DNA of 64,000 nt from Propionibacterium cyclohexanicum (GCF_900111365.1 NZ_FOGZ01000016.1:1-64000), one strand, 5' to 3'; shown: positions 8,842 through 19,515, counted from the first letter of the stretch. A program made the numbers and translations. The notes: generated from the letters alone by a model not told the origin.

Positions 8842-9798
8842 ATGATCGTCACCGTCACGCCCAATCCGAGCCTTGACCGCTCGGCCTCGCTGCCCGGTCC
8901 CATCGTGCGCGGGCGCGTCCACCGGCTCGAGCAGGTTTCCACCGTCGCTGCCGGCAAAGGAGTGAACATCTCCCGAGCCCTGCACGGGGCCGGCGTGCCG
9001 ACTCTTGCCGTGGTGCCCGCCGCCGAGCACGATCCTTTGGTCGTGGGCATGAACCAGGCTGGCCTGGCCCACGTAGGAGTGAGCATCACCGAACCGGTGC
9101 GCATCAATCTGACCGTCACCGAGCCGGACGGTACGACAACGAAGTTCAATGCTCCTGGCCCCCGGCTTGGCCCTGCCGAGCAGCAGCGCCTGGAGAAGGC
9201 CGTGCTGGATGCTGCCAATGGTGCCGAATGGGTTGTCATGACCGGCTCGCTACCGCCTGGCCTGCCCGATGACTGGTATGCCTCGATGGTCCGGCGGCTG
9301 CGCGGCACCGGCGTCCGCATCGGCGTCGACACCTCCGACGCGCCGCTGCGAGCGCTCGGCGCTGCGCTTCCCGGGGCAGCACCCGATCTCGTGAAGCCCA
9401 ACTCGGCAGAGCTGGCCCAGATCTGCGGCGGCGATGGGGAGGCACTCGAGGCCGGGGCGGCCCGTGGCGAGGTGATGCCGGTCGTCGAGCGGGCCCGCGA
9501 GCTGGTGCGGCTGGGCATCCCCACGGTGATGGTCACCCTCGGCGGGGCCGGGGCCTTGCTCGTCACGGCCGACGCTGCCTGGCACGCCGTCGCCGAGCCG
9601 GTCGAGGTGCGCTCCACGGTGGGAGCCGGCGACTCCTCCCTGGCCGGGCTGCTCATCGGCCTGACCTCCGGCGCCGAGCCGCCTGCGGCCCTGCGCTCCG
9701 CCGTCGCATGGGGCACCGCTGCCGCATCGCTGCCCGGCTCCACCATCCCCCTACCCGAACGGGCTGACGGCGTGTCAGTCCATGTCACATCGTTGTGA
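8842..9798 (+). CDS. fruK: 1-phosphofructokinase
   Basis: The enzyme phosphorylates fructose 1-phosphate, made by the fructose PTS, to fructose 1,6-bisphosphate. The 318-residue PfkB-family protein starts MIVTVTPNPSLDRS, has AGKGVNISRAL near residue 38, PDLVKPNS in the middle, and the catalytic GAGDSSLAGLLIG near residue 260. The ATG at 8842 is preferred because GAGGTGG lies 7 nt upstream and the conserved N-terminus begins there. The fructose PTS gene begins 20 bp downstream, so the two form an operon. Confidence 0.93.
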   Translation: MIVTVTPNPSLDRSASLPGPIVRGRVHRLEQVSTVAAGKGVNISRALHGAGVPTLAVVPAAEHDPLVVGMNQAGLAHVGVSITEPVRINLTVTEPDGTTTKFNAPGPRLGPAEQQRLEKAVLDAANGAEWVVMTGSLPPGLPDDWYASMVRRLRGTGVRIGVDTSDAPLRALGAALPGAAPDLVKPNSAELAQICGGDGEALEAGAARGEVMPVVERARELVRLGIPTVMVTLGGAGALLVTADAAWHAVAEPVEVRSTVGAGDSSLAGLLIGLTSGAEPPAALRSAVAWGTAAASLPGSTIPLPERADGVSVHVTSL

Positions 9799-9818
9799 AT
9801 CACGAGAGGACCCCCGCA

Positions 9819-11855
9819 ATGCCTGAATCACTCATCGAGCCGAGGCTCGTCGCCCTCGACGTGGACCTCGGTGCCACGAAGCAGGACGTCATCACCGGCC
9901 TGGCGCGCATCATAGCCGACGCGGGTCGCGCAGACGCCGATGGCCTCGCCAGGGACGCCCTGGCCCGCGAGGCCAAGTTCGCAACGGGTATGCCCGGCCG
10001 CTTCGCCATCCCGCACTGCCGCTCCGCCGCCGTCAAGCAGCCCTCGCTCGGGTTTGCCCGGCTGAGCAGCCCGGTCGACTTCGGCGGCACCGACGGGCCG
10101 GCCGACATCGTCTTCCTCATCGCCGCCGACGAGCACGGCGGGCAGGAGCACATGAAACTGCTCACCAAGCTCGCCCGGGCCATGGTCAAGAAGGACTTCG
10201 TCGAGTCGCTGCGGACCGCCCCCGATGCCGATGCGATCGTCGCCCTGGTGCGCGGCGTCGTGGAGCCTGAGCAGGGCGCTCCCGCCGAGCCGCCCGTGCC
10301 CGCAGGCGCCGCGCAGCCACAGCAAGGGGCAGGGCCCGACGCGCCGGTCGGCCCGATGCGCCACATCGTGGCCGTGACCGCCTGCCCCACCGGTATCGCG
10401 CACACCTATATGGCCGCCGACTATCTCACCGAGGCGGGCAAGAAGGCCGGCGTCGACCTGCAGGCCGAGCCGCAGGGCTCCAGCGGCTACACGCCCCTGC
10501 CGCAGTCCACCATCGCGGCCGCCGATGCGGTGATCTTCGCCACTGATGTGGGAGTCAAGGGCAGGGAGCGCTTCGCCGGCAAACCGGTCATCGAGTCCGG
10601 CGTCAAGCGAGCGGTGAACGAACCCGATGTCATGGTCGAGGAGGCACTGGCAGCCATCGACGATCCGCACGCCCACCGCGTCAAGGGCACCGCCGGCGAG
10701 GCGGAGCCCGAGGAGAAGTCCCAGATCGGCTGGGGCAAGCGCATCCAGCAGTCGCTCATGACCGGCGTCTCGTACATGATCCCGTTCGTCGCAGCCGGAG
10801 GCCTGCTCATCGCGCTCGGGTTCTTGTTCGGCGGCTATGACATCGCCACCAACGGCCTGGACATCGCCCTGAAGAACAGCTTCACCAATCTGCCGCAGGC
10901 CACCGCCCATGCGCTGGGCGGATCGGCAGTGATGACCTACATCGGCGCGGTGCTCTTCGCCGTCGGCAAGGCGGCCTTCGGCTTCCTGCTGCCCGCCTTG
11001 GCCGGCTATATCGGCTTCGGCCTCGCGGAGCGTCCCGGCATCGTGCCGGGCTTCGTCGGCGGCGCGGTGGCCGGACTCACCGGCGCCGGCTTCATCGGCG
11101 CGATCGTCGGCGGCCTCCTCGGCGGCCTGGTGGCCCTCTACTTCACGAGCCTCAACCCGCCCCGCTGGCTGCGCGGCCTCATGCCCGTGGTCATCATTCC
11201 GCTCGTGGGTTCGCTCGTCACCGGCGGTCTCATGTACGTCGTCCTCGGACGCCCGATCGCGGAGCTCATGAACTGGCTGTCCAGCGGCCTGTCGAGCATG
11301 TCCGGTGGATCGGCCGTGATTCTCGGGGTGATCCTCGGCCTCATGATGTGCTTCGATCTGGGGGGCCCGATCAACAAGACGGCCTATCTGTTCGCCACCA
11401 CGAACCTCAGCGTGGCCAATACCGGCTCGCTCAAGGTGATGGCAGCCGTCATGGCGGCCGGTATGGTCCCTCCGCTGGCCCTGGCCTTGTCCACTGCGCT
11501 GCGCCCCAAGCTGTACACGCCTGCCGAGCGTGAGAATGGCACGGCGGCCTGGCTGCTCGGCGCGTCCTTCATCTCCGAGGGGGCCATCCCCTTCGCCGCC
11601 GCCGATCCGCTGCGCGTCATCCCCTCGATGATGGCCGGCGGTGCCGTCACCGGCGCGATGTCGATGGGCCTGGGTGCCACGTCGATGGCTCCCCATGGCG
11701 GCATCTTCGTGTTCTTCGCCATCGGGAAGCTATGGGCCTGGGTGCTGTCGATCGTCGTCGGTGCGCTCGTCTCGGCGCTCATCGTGACCCTGCTCAAGCA
11801 GGCGGCGTACACGAAGAACCAGCAGGCCGGCCAGCCTGCGGCCCAGGAGGCCTGA
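9819..11855 (+). CDS. fruA: Fructose-specific PTS enzyme IIABC
   Basis: This membrane transporter phosphorylates fructose at C1 during uptake. In order, the 678 residues comprise a IIA-fru domain (1 to about 150) with active His66 in GRFAIPHCRS, a Pro/Ala linker, a IIB-fru domain with active Cys189 in VTACPTGIAHTYMA, and a IIC domain (about 305-665) with many membrane spans. ATG 9819 is preferred because GAGAGGA sits 8 nt upstream; a GTG at 9795 overlapping the fruK stop is the alternative. No HPr or enzyme I gene is nearby, so these must be encoded elsewhere. Fructose metabolism continues through fruK and the aldolase at 20.2 kb. Confidence 0.93.
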   Translation: MPESLIEPRLVALDVDLGATKQDVITGLARIIADAGRADADGLARDALAREAKFATGMPGRFAIPHCRSAAVKQPSLGFARLSSPVDFGGTDGPADIVFLIAADEHGGQEHMKLLTKLARAMVKKDFVESLRTAPDADAIVALVRGVVEPEQGAPAEPPVPAGAAQPQQGAGPDAPVGPMRHIVAVTACPTGIAHTYMAADYLTEAGKKAGVDLQAEPQGSSGYTPLPQSTIAAADAVIFATDVGVKGRERFAGKPVIESGVKRAVNEPDVMVEEALAAIDDPHAHRVKGTAGEAEPEEKSQIGWGKRIQQSLMTGVSYMIPFVAAGGLLIALGFLFGGYDIATNGLDIALKNSFTNLPQATAHALGGSAVMTYIGAVLFAVGKAAFGFLLPALAGYIGFGLAERPGIVPGFVGGAVAGLTGAGFIGAIVGGLLGGLVALYFTSLNPPRWLRGLMPVVIIPLVGSLVTGGLMYVVLGRPIAELMNWLSSGLSSMSGGSAVILGVILGLMMCFDLGGPINKTAYLFATTNLSVANTGSLKVMAAVMAAGMVPPLALALSTALRPKLYTPAERENGTAAWLLGASFISEGAIPFAAADPLRVIPSMMAGGAVTGAMSMGLGATSMAPHGGIFVFFAIGKLWAWVLSIVVGALVSALIVTLLKQAAYTKNQQAGQPAAQEA

Positions 11856-11892
11856 GTTCGGCAGGGGGGGAATAGCAGGGCTCGGACTAAAG

Positions 11893-11910
11893 TTGAGTCA
11901 AGTGGACTCA
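11893..11910 (+). promoter_or_regulatory. HAIR-like element (HspR site) over the clpB promoter
   Basis: TTGAGT and ACTCA are separated by exactly 7 bp, matching the HspR inverted repeat (CTTGAGT-N7-ACTCAAG) of actinobacteria with two weaker outer bases. The left half-site also serves as a -35 (TTGAGT), followed 17 bp later by TAGATC at 11916. HspR bound here would block the promoter until heat shock. Confidence 0.75.
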
Positions 11911-11942
11911 GTGCCTAGATCCATCAGGAGAATGACTCAACA

Positions 11943-14522
<2,580 letters not shown>

Positions 14523-14656
14523 GTCGGCACCGGCCGGTGGGCAAGTCGTCCTCGACGAGGGCATCCGCGTGCCTGTACCCCGGATCCTTGCTGGGGCGAT
14601 GCAGGCCGCGCGGCACTCGGTGCTCGGTGCTTGCTAGCTGCGGGAGAATGACCGAT

Positions 14657-15490
14657 ATGGCCCATGAGCCGAACCCATCGCGCGACGCCCTGCACGTGAT
14701 GCCCGACCAGCACGTGCCGGGCGCCTTCGTCGTCCATGGCGGCGGCGTCGACCACTCGTTCGTCGACCTCGATGACCCCACCCGCGTCGAGTTCCCCTAT
14801 ATGGAAAGGATCACCGAGCTCTTCGACGCCTGGGCGCCCCGCGGGCAGCGGCTGCGCGTCATCCATGTCGGCGGGGCAGGCATGACGCTTGCGCGCTATC
14901 TGGCCCACACGAGACCCTCGTCAGCCCAGATCGTGCTCGAGCCCGATGCCGAGCTCACCGCAGAGGTGCGTCGCGAGATCCCGCTGCCGCGGCATTCGGG
15001 CATCAAGGTGCGCCCGGTCGACGGGCGCACCGGCCTGCGTGCCATGCCCGACGACTATGCCGACATCATCGTCGTCGATGCGTTCCGTCAGTTGAGCGTG
15101 CCCGGTGAGCTGGTCACCGTGCAGGCGGCCGGCGAACTGGCCCGGGTATTGCGTCCCGACGGCGTCGTGGCGATGAATGTGACCGATCATGTGCCCTTCG
15201 GATGGACGCACCGGGTGCTCGCCGGTTTCGCGGGTCTGCTGCCCGAACTTGCCGTGAACAGCGAAACTGCCACCTTGCGTGGACGACGCGCCGGGAACCT
15301 TGTGCTGCTCGCGAGCCGCCGTGAGCTTCCCCGCGACGAACTGATGCACAGCGTGGACACCGTGGTCTTCCCCTCCCGGTGGATCTTCGGCGCAGAACTG
15401 GATTCGTGGCGGGGCAGGGCCGAGCCCTTCGATGATGCCGAGCCGCACAACAGTCCAGTTCCCTCGCGCAGCCGCACGCACTTCGAGTAG
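14657..15490 (+). CDS. Spermidine-synthase-like SAM/Rossmann protein
   Basis: The 277-residue protein has the Rossmann core of the polyamine aminopropyltransferase/methyltransferase fold: RLRVIHVGGAGMTLARYL near residue 68, VLEPDAELTAEVRRE as the acidic second strand, and DYADIIVVDAF near 135. Actinobacteria encode several such proteins annotated as spermidine synthase, mostly without demonstrated activity, so the substrate is unknown. ATG 14657 is used because GGGAGA lies 10 nt upstream; ATG 14648 sits too close to it. The gene follows clpB by 134 bp. A two-copy tandem repeat follows its stop. Confidence 0.7.
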   Translation: MAHEPNPSRDALHVMPDQHVPGAFVVHGGGVDHSFVDLDDPTRVEFPYMERITELFDAWAPRGQRLRVIHVGGAGMTLARYLAHTRPSSAQIVLEPDAELTAEVRREIPLPRHSGIKVRPVDGRTGLRAMPDDYADIIVVDAFRQLSVPGELVTVQAAGELARVLRPDGVVAMNVTDHVPFGWTHRVLAGFAGLLPELAVNSETATLRGRRAGNLVLLASRRELPRDELMHSVDTVVFPSRWIFGAELDSWRGRAEPFDDAEPHNSPVPSRSRTHFE

Positions 15491-15544
15491 GCGCGCCATC
15501 CACGATCTTCCGGCCGGGTTGGGAGGCCCGGTGATGTGTTGGCC

Positions 15545-15600
15545 GGGCCGGTAGGCCTTGAAGGCGTTGGTGGGGCCGGTGGGCCCTGAAGGCGTTGGGG
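15545..15600 (+). repeat. Tandem repeat, 28 bp x 2
   Basis: Two adjacent 28-bp units start GGGCCGGTAGGCC and GGGCCGGTGGGCC and end in GAAGGCGTTGG. They lie between the spermidine-synthase-like gene and the sortase-like gene, with further GGCCGG-rich sequence just before. Confidence 0.75.
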
Positions 15601-15630
15601 GGGCGCGTCCATGAGACGGCGCGGCGCCCC

Positions 15631-15636
15631 TAAGCT
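15631..15636 (+). promoter_or_regulatory. -10 element of a leaderless promoter for the sortase-like gene
   Basis: TAAGCT stands 6 nt before the ATG at 15643, with no Shine-Dalgarno. The spacing is identical to that at fprA. Confidence 0.55.
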
Positions 15637-15642
15637 GGTGGC

Positions 15643-16269
15643 ATGCAGGCCAGGGAACGCTCGGGGCGGCACCGTCCTTCGGCGTTCGCCATTGTCGTGG
15701 CGGCTCTCGTGGCGCTCGTGGTCATTGCTGCCGCCGTCGTGGCGTGGTCGGTGTGGGGCACGGACTGGCGCGCCCGGCGGAACAATGCCCAGGCACTCGA
15801 GGACTTCCGGATCGCCTGCGCCGCCAATGCCCAGCATCCCGGTGGCGACACGATTGCCGTCATCTCGATTCCCTCGTTGGGGCTTCAGGCCGCTGTCGTC
15901 AAGGGCGTTGGTGCCGGGTCGCTGGGCAGGGGCGTGGGCTGGTATCCCACCACCTCGCTGCCGGGCCAGCCCGGCAACTTCGCGGTGGCCGGCTACCGGA
16001 TCACCCATGGTTCCCCGTTCCGCAATCTGGCTGAGCTGAGGGCCGGCGACGCGATCACGGTGCGCGACTGCACCCACACCTACCACTATCGGGTCATCAC
16101 GCCGGCCAGTGAGCTGACCGTCCGCTCGCACGACAGCTGGGTGCTCGACGCCGTCCCGGGCCATCCAGAGCGGGTACCCGATGAGGCGATCATGACGATC
16201 ACGACGAGTCTCGATCTGGTTCCCAGCGCCGAGCGGTCTGTGTTGTTCGCCCGGCTGGCCACCAGCTGA
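15643..16269 (+). CDS. Sortase-fold protein lacking catalytic Cys and His (class E-like)
   Basis: The 208 residues have one N-terminal membrane helix (AFAIVVAALVALVVIAAAVVAW) and a sortase beta-barrel: ISIPSLGLQAAVVKGV, then GNFAVAGYRITHGSPF, then MTITTSLDL followed by SAERSVLFARL. In active class E sortases the second motif is AGHR and the third TxTTC. Here the His is Tyr (TAC) and the Cys is Ser (AGT), while the Arg region is kept. The Ser codon is two substitutions from a Cys codon, so a single base error is unlikely. It is predicted to be catalytically dead but folded and membrane-anchored; a scaffold or binding role is inference. No pilus or LPXTG protein gene is nearby. Confidence 0.75.
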   Translation: MQARERSGRHRPSAFAIVVAALVALVVIAAAVVAWSVWGTDWRARRNNAQALEDFRIACAANAQHPGGDTIAVISIPSLGLQAAVVKGVGAGSLGRGVGWYPTTSLPGQPGNFAVAGYRITHGSPFRNLAELRAGDAITVRDCTHTYHYRVITPASELTVRSHDSWVLDAVPGHPERVPDEAIMTITTSLDLVPSAERSVLFARLATS

Positions 16270-16380
16270 GCCCGTCTGCTCGAGATTGGGGCGATTCAGG
16301 TGGCATCGGCGTGCCTTCTGGCCACCAGCTGAGCCCGTCTGCTCGAGATTGGGGCGATTCAGGTGCCGTCGGCGAGCTTT
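16255..16380 (+). repeat. Tandem duplication, 63 bp x 2, covering a gene tail and stop
   Basis: The unit beginning CTGGCCACCAGCTGAGCCCG at 16255 recurs at 16318. The first 48 bp are identical and the rest is similar. The first copy contains the last codons and TGA of the sortase-like gene, so the stop codon with its context is repeated downstream. Confidence 0.9.
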
Positions 16381-16447
16381 TTCTGACCGGCGTTGGTCTT
16401 TGGCGCCGTCGAGACGCCGAAAACCGCAGATTTGCGTCAGAAAAAGC
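16376..16447. repeat. Long imperfect inverted repeat
   Basis: GCTTTTTCTGAC (16376-16387) and its exact complement GTCAGAAAAAGC (16436-16447) flank 48 bp that contain further partial symmetry (TTTGGCG with CGCCGAAA). It lies between the sortase-like gene and pyrE. It may be a terminator structure or a small non-autonomous element; neither is proven. Confidence 0.6.
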
Positions 16448-16520
16448 ACGAAGCTGTCTCTCCGAATCCGCCTCCGCTGGGGTGATCGTCCCCTGACTCG
16501 CCTATCGACCGGCACATGCC

Positions 16521-16526
16521 TAGGCT
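16521..16526 (+). promoter_or_regulatory. -10 element of a leaderless promoter for pyrE
   Basis: TAGGCT lies 7 nt upstream of the ATG at 16534 with no Shine-Dalgarno. An upstream in-frame ATG (16516) precedes the -10 and would not be transcribed from it, which supports the later start. Confidence 0.55.
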
Positions 16527-16533
16527 CAGCCCC

Positions 16534-17076
16534 ATGACCGACCGTGAAACATTGCGCAATCTCATCGCCCAGCAGGCAGTCGTGCGAGGCCAGGTGGTGC
16601 TCTCCAGCGGCAAGCAGGCCGACTACTACATCGACATGCGGCGCATCACACTGTCCGGCACCGCCGCCCCGCTGGTGGGACGCGTCATGCTCGACCTGGT
16701 GTCCGGGTGGCAGTTCGATGTCGTCGGGGGCCTGACGATGGGGGCCGATCCGGTCGCTGCCGCGATGCTCCATGCGGCCTCTGCCGCCGGACAACCGGTC
16801 GATGCCTGCGTGGTCCGCAAGGATGCCAAGACGCACGGTCTGCATCGCCGCATCGAGGGGCCGGGCGTGCAGGGACGGCGGGTGCTCGTCGTCGAGGACA
16901 CCTCGACCACCGGGAACTCGGCACTCACCGCTGTGGAGGCGCTTCGGCAGGAGGGTGCACAGGTGATCGGCGTGGCCGACATCGTCGATCGCTCAGGAGG
17001 CGCTGTCGAGCAGGCCATCCGAGCGGCTGGCCTGGCCTATCTGTACGCCTACGACGCCGCCGACCTGGGGCTGTGA
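16534..17076 (+). CDS. pyrE: Orotate phosphoribosyltransferase
   Basis: This pyrimidine enzyme joins orotate to PRPP to give OMP. The 180 residues include SSGKQADYYIDMRRIT at the N-terminus, GGLTMGADPVAAAM, the flexible catalytic segment VRKDAKTHGLHR, and the PRPP motif VLVVEDTSTTGNSA. Its length is typical for the single-domain actinobacterial enzyme. It stands alone here rather than in a pyr operon; in Mycobacterium tuberculosis pyrE also lies away from the main pyr cluster. The start is fixed by the leaderless promoter pattern. Confidence 0.93.
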   Translation: MTDRETLRNLIAQQAVVRGQVVLSSGKQADYYIDMRRITLSGTAAPLVGRVMLDLVSGWQFDVVGGLTMGADPVAAAMLHAASAAGQPVDACVVRKDAKTHGLHRRIEGPGVQGRRVLVVEDTSTTGNSALTAVEALRQEGAQVIGVADIVDRSGGAVEQAIRAAGLAYLYAYDAADLGL

Positions 17077-17128
17077 AGCCATCTGGGCTCGGTGATTGTC
17101 GGTCGGGCCGGTAGCCATCTGGGCTCGG
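17077..17128 (+). repeat. Direct repeat after pyrE, period 36 bp
   Basis: AGCCATCTGGGCTCGG occurs immediately after the pyrE stop at 17077 and again at 17113. Intervening GGTCGGGCCGGT sequence is partly repeated too. The following stretch to the lemA start (about 100 bp) also holds CGACGG...CCGTCG, a small potential hairpin. Confidence 0.7.
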
Positions 17129-17234
17129 GTGCGGTCGGGCGGTGTGCTGTGCCACTAGGGTTGAACGCAACGACGGTGCACCGCCGTCGCACTGTGTGGT
17201 CATCGGCGCCCGCAAGGGCGAAGGAGGCGAAGTC

Positions 17235-17990
17235 ATGTCAGCGTTCCTGATCGTCCTGGTCATCCTTGTCGTCCTCGTCGGCGTCGTCGCGGGCCTGTTC
17301 ATCGGGCCCTACAACGCGCTCGTGAGGCTGCGCAACACCCTCCAGGAGGCCTGGCGCCAGGTCGACGTGGAGCTCAATCGCCGCTACGACCTCATCCCGA
17401 ATCTCGTCGAAACCGTCAAGGGCTATGCCACGCACGAGCACAACACGCTCTCCGACATCGTGGCGCTGCGCAACCAAGCCCGCCAGATGGACGCCGGCGC
17501 GGTGCCCACCCAGGAGCGCGGTGCCGTGGAGAGCCAGCTGACCGGTGCCGTCGGCAACCTCATCGCGGTCGCCGAGGCCTATCCGGAGCTCAAGGCCGAC
17601 GCAGGCTTCCGCCAGCTGGCCAGTCAGCTCTCCGAGACCGAGGACCGGATCGCGAATTCCCGGCGCTACTACAACGCGGTGGTCGGCGATTACAACACGA
17701 AGGTCGAGTCCTTCCCCTCCAATGTCAGTGCCACCATGTTCCACTTCGAGAAGGCGGCCTATTTCCAGGTCGACGACCCGACGATGCGCCAGACGCCCGC
17801 CGTCGATTTCGGCGAGCTGGGTTACGGCTCCGGGGTGCAGCGTCCCGGTGCCGCCCAGACTCCCCAGATCGAGTCCGGGCAGTTCACCAATCCAGTGACA
17901 CCACCGCAGACCACGGCGACGCCCCAGCCCGATCCCGGCCAGATCAAGCGCCGCGAACCCGGCGAGGGGGCCGGCACCTCGGCCTCGTGA
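17235..17990 (+). CDS. lemA: LemA family protein
   Basis: LemA proteins are small membrane-tethered coiled-coil proteins of uncertain function. The 251 residues begin with one N-terminal membrane helix (SAFLIVLVILVVLVGVVAGLFI), then the LemA signature: NALVRLRNTLQEAWRQVDVE, RRYDLIPNLVETVKGYA, and RYYNAVVGDYNTKVESFPSN. The last 75 residues are a Pro/Gln/Thr-rich tail not found in the short members. AAGGAGG lies 8 nt before the ATG, a strong ribosome site. The gene ends 10 bp from the convergent dedA-like gene. Confidence 0.9.
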   Translation: MSAFLIVLVILVVLVGVVAGLFIGPYNALVRLRNTLQEAWRQVDVELNRRYDLIPNLVETVKGYATHEHNTLSDIVALRNQARQMDAGAVPTQERGAVESQLTGAVGNLIAVAEAYPELKADAGFRQLASQLSETEDRIANSRRYYNAVVGDYNTKVESFPSNVSATMFHFEKAAYFQVDDPTMRQTPAVDFGELGYGSGVQRPGAAQTPQIESGQFTNPVTPPQTTATPQPDPGQIKRREPGEGAGTSAS

Positions 17991-17999
17991 AAAGCGTCC

Positions 18000-18722
18000 T
18001 CAGCGCACGTTCTCGATTCCGCCGACGCCTGCCTGCTCGACGCCGGGCTTGCGCCGCCCGCGCCACCACTCGATGACCATCGGCACGACCGAGATGAGCA
18101 CGATGAGAACCAGAACGGCGTCGATGTTGTCGCCGATGAACGAGACATTGCCCAGCAGATAGCCCAGCAGGGTGACGCCCCACACCCAGATCACCCCGCC
18201 GACGGCCGTCCATACGATGAAATGCCGGAACGACATGCCCACCGCCCCGGCGACCATCGTGACGAAGGTGCGGACGAAGGGCACGAAGCGCCCCAGTACC
18301 AAGGCCTTCGATCCGTAGCGTTCGAAGAAGTCATGGGTATCGGCGAGATGTTTGGGGCTGAAGATCTTTCCGAACCAGGAATCCCTGGGCTTGAAGAGCC
18401 ATCCGGAGACATACTTGCCCACGTAGTAGCCGGCGACATTGCCGCCCACTGCGAACACCGAGAGGATGAGGCAGGCCAGCACATAGACCAGCGGTGTGCG
18501 AAGATCCCCGAAGGTGATCGAGGGCGGCACCATGGCGATGAACATGCCCACCGTGAACAGCAGCGAGTCGCCCGGCAGCACCGGAAAGATCGCGCATTCG
18601 ATGAACAGGATCAGTGCCACGCCCCACAGTGCGCCGTTCCCGAGACTGTGAATGATCGTCGCCGGATCGAGCCAGCTCGGCATCATGGGCACCCAGATCG
18701 GCAGCTGCATGAGAAGATCCAC
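18000..18722 (-). CDS. DedA family membrane protein
   Basis: DedA/VTT-domain proteins are inner-membrane proteins linked to lipid (undecaprenyl phosphate or phosphatidylethanolamine) flipping and envelope homeostasis. The 240 residues show the family motifs ECAIFPVLPGDSLLF near residue 42, GYYVGKYVSGWLF near 97, FFERYGSKALVLGRFVPFVRT near 131, and MVAGAVGMSFRHF. The basic and acidic residues required in the FxRFxPxxRT motif are present. It is convergent with lemA and divergent from the trmH-like gene, only 24 bp away from that start. Confidence 0.9.
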   Translation of the reverse strand: MDLLMQLPIWVPMMPSWLDPATIIHSLGNGALWGVALILFIECAIFPVLPGDSLLFTVGMFIAMVPPSITFGDLRTPLVYVLACLILSVFAVGGNVAGYYVGKYVSGWLFKPRDSWFGKIFSPKHLADTHDFFERYGSKALVLGRFVPFVRTFVTMVAGAVGMSFRHFIVWTAVGGVIWVWGVTLLGYLLGNVSFIGDNIDAVLVLIVLISVVPMVIEWWRGRRKPGVEQAGVGGIENVR

Positions 18723-18732
18723 CCCTCAAGGG

Positions 18733-18738
18733 TAGCGT
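18733..18738 (+). promoter_or_regulatory. Possible -10 of a leaderless promoter for the TrmH-like gene
   Basis: TAGCGT stands 8 nt before the GTG at 18747, a slightly longer gap than in the other leaderless cases. No Shine-Dalgarno precedes the GTG. Confidence 0.4.
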
Positions 18739-18746
18739 GTGACACC

Positions 18747-19511
18747 GTGCATCCCGCCTGCCCTGAATTCTCGCCGGCCGATGAGGAGGACATCGCGCTG
18801 TCTTCCGAGGAGGTCTATCCACGCGATCCGACGGCGGTCAACGTCGGTGTGGGCCCGGCACCCGAACCATGGCCGGACGACCCACGGCTGGATCCGGCGC
18901 TTCTCGCCGGGGGTGACCACCGCAATGTCTTGGACCGCTATCGCTACTGGAGCGTCGAGGCGATCGTGGCGGACCTGGACACCCGGCGCCAGCCTGTGCA
19001 CATCGCCATCCAGAACTGGGAGCACGATTTCAATATCGGCTCGATCGTGCGCACCGGCAATGCCTTCAATGTCGCCGGGGTGCACATTCTCGGCCGCCAC
19101 CGCTGGAACCGGCGCGGCGCGCTGGTCACCGATCGCTATCTTCACGTCCACCACCATCCCGATGTGGCCTCCTTCGCCCAGTTCTGCCGTGAGGCGCAGC
19201 TGGACGTCATCGGGGTGGACAATCTGCCTGGTTCGGTGCCCTTGGAGACCGTGGAGCTCCCGCTGCACAGCTGCCTCGTGTTCGGCAGCGAGGGCAGCGG
19301 CCTGACCGAGGAGCTGGTCGGAGCCTGCTCGCGGCTGGTCTCCATCACCCAGTACGGCTCCACCAGGTCGATGAATGCCGGCGCCGCGGCGGCGATCGCG
19401 ATGTACCACTGGGCCCTCAGCCATGCCTCGGGGCAGGCGGCGGGCGGGGTGAGCTCGCCGGCGGGCCGGACCCGCGACGGTGCCGACACCCAGCACTCCT
19501 CGTTAGGATGA
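18747..19511 (+). CDS. TrmH/SpoU-family RNA methyltransferase
   Basis: The 254-residue protein has the knotted SPOUT fold motifs: NIGSIVRTGNAF (motif 1, near residue 95), LVFGSEGSGLTEELV (motif 2, near 182), and a motif 3 region SITQYGSTRSMNAGAAAAI where the usual SLN is SMN. It would transfer a methyl group from SAM to a ribose in tRNA or rRNA. It has an acidic N-terminal extension of about 75 residues and no L30e-type domain. The GTG start is inferred from the leaderless promoter and avoids overlap with dedA. The target nucleotide is unknown. Confidence 0.8.
   Translation: MHPACPEFSPADEEDIALSSEEVYPRDPTAVNVGVGPAPEPWPDDPRLDPALLAGGDHRNVLDRYRYWSVEAIVADLDTRRQPVHIAIQNWEHDFNIGSIVRTGNAFNVAGVHILGRHRWNRRGALVTDRYLHVHHHPDVASFAQFCREAQLDVIGVDNLPGSVPLETVELPLHSCLVFGSEGSGLTEELVGACSRLVSITQYGSTRSMNAGAAAAIAMYHWALSHASGQAAGGVSSPAGRTRDGADTQHSSLG
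19504..19509 (+). promoter_or_regulatory. -10 element of a leaderless promoter
   Basis: TAGGAT is 6 nt before the ATG at 19516 and overlaps the end of the preceding gene. No Shine-Dalgarno is visible. Confidence 0.5.
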
Positions 19512-19515
19512 GCCC

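Noticed and set aside
8593-9798. N-terminally extended 401-residue fruK
   Set aside because: The extra 83 residues are low-complexity and the family N-terminus with a good ribosome site begins at 8842.
18222-18746. N-terminal extension of the TrmH-like protein through the dedA region
   Set aside because: The extension is antisense to dedA; the GTG at 18747 with an upstream TAGCGT fits the leaderless start pattern.
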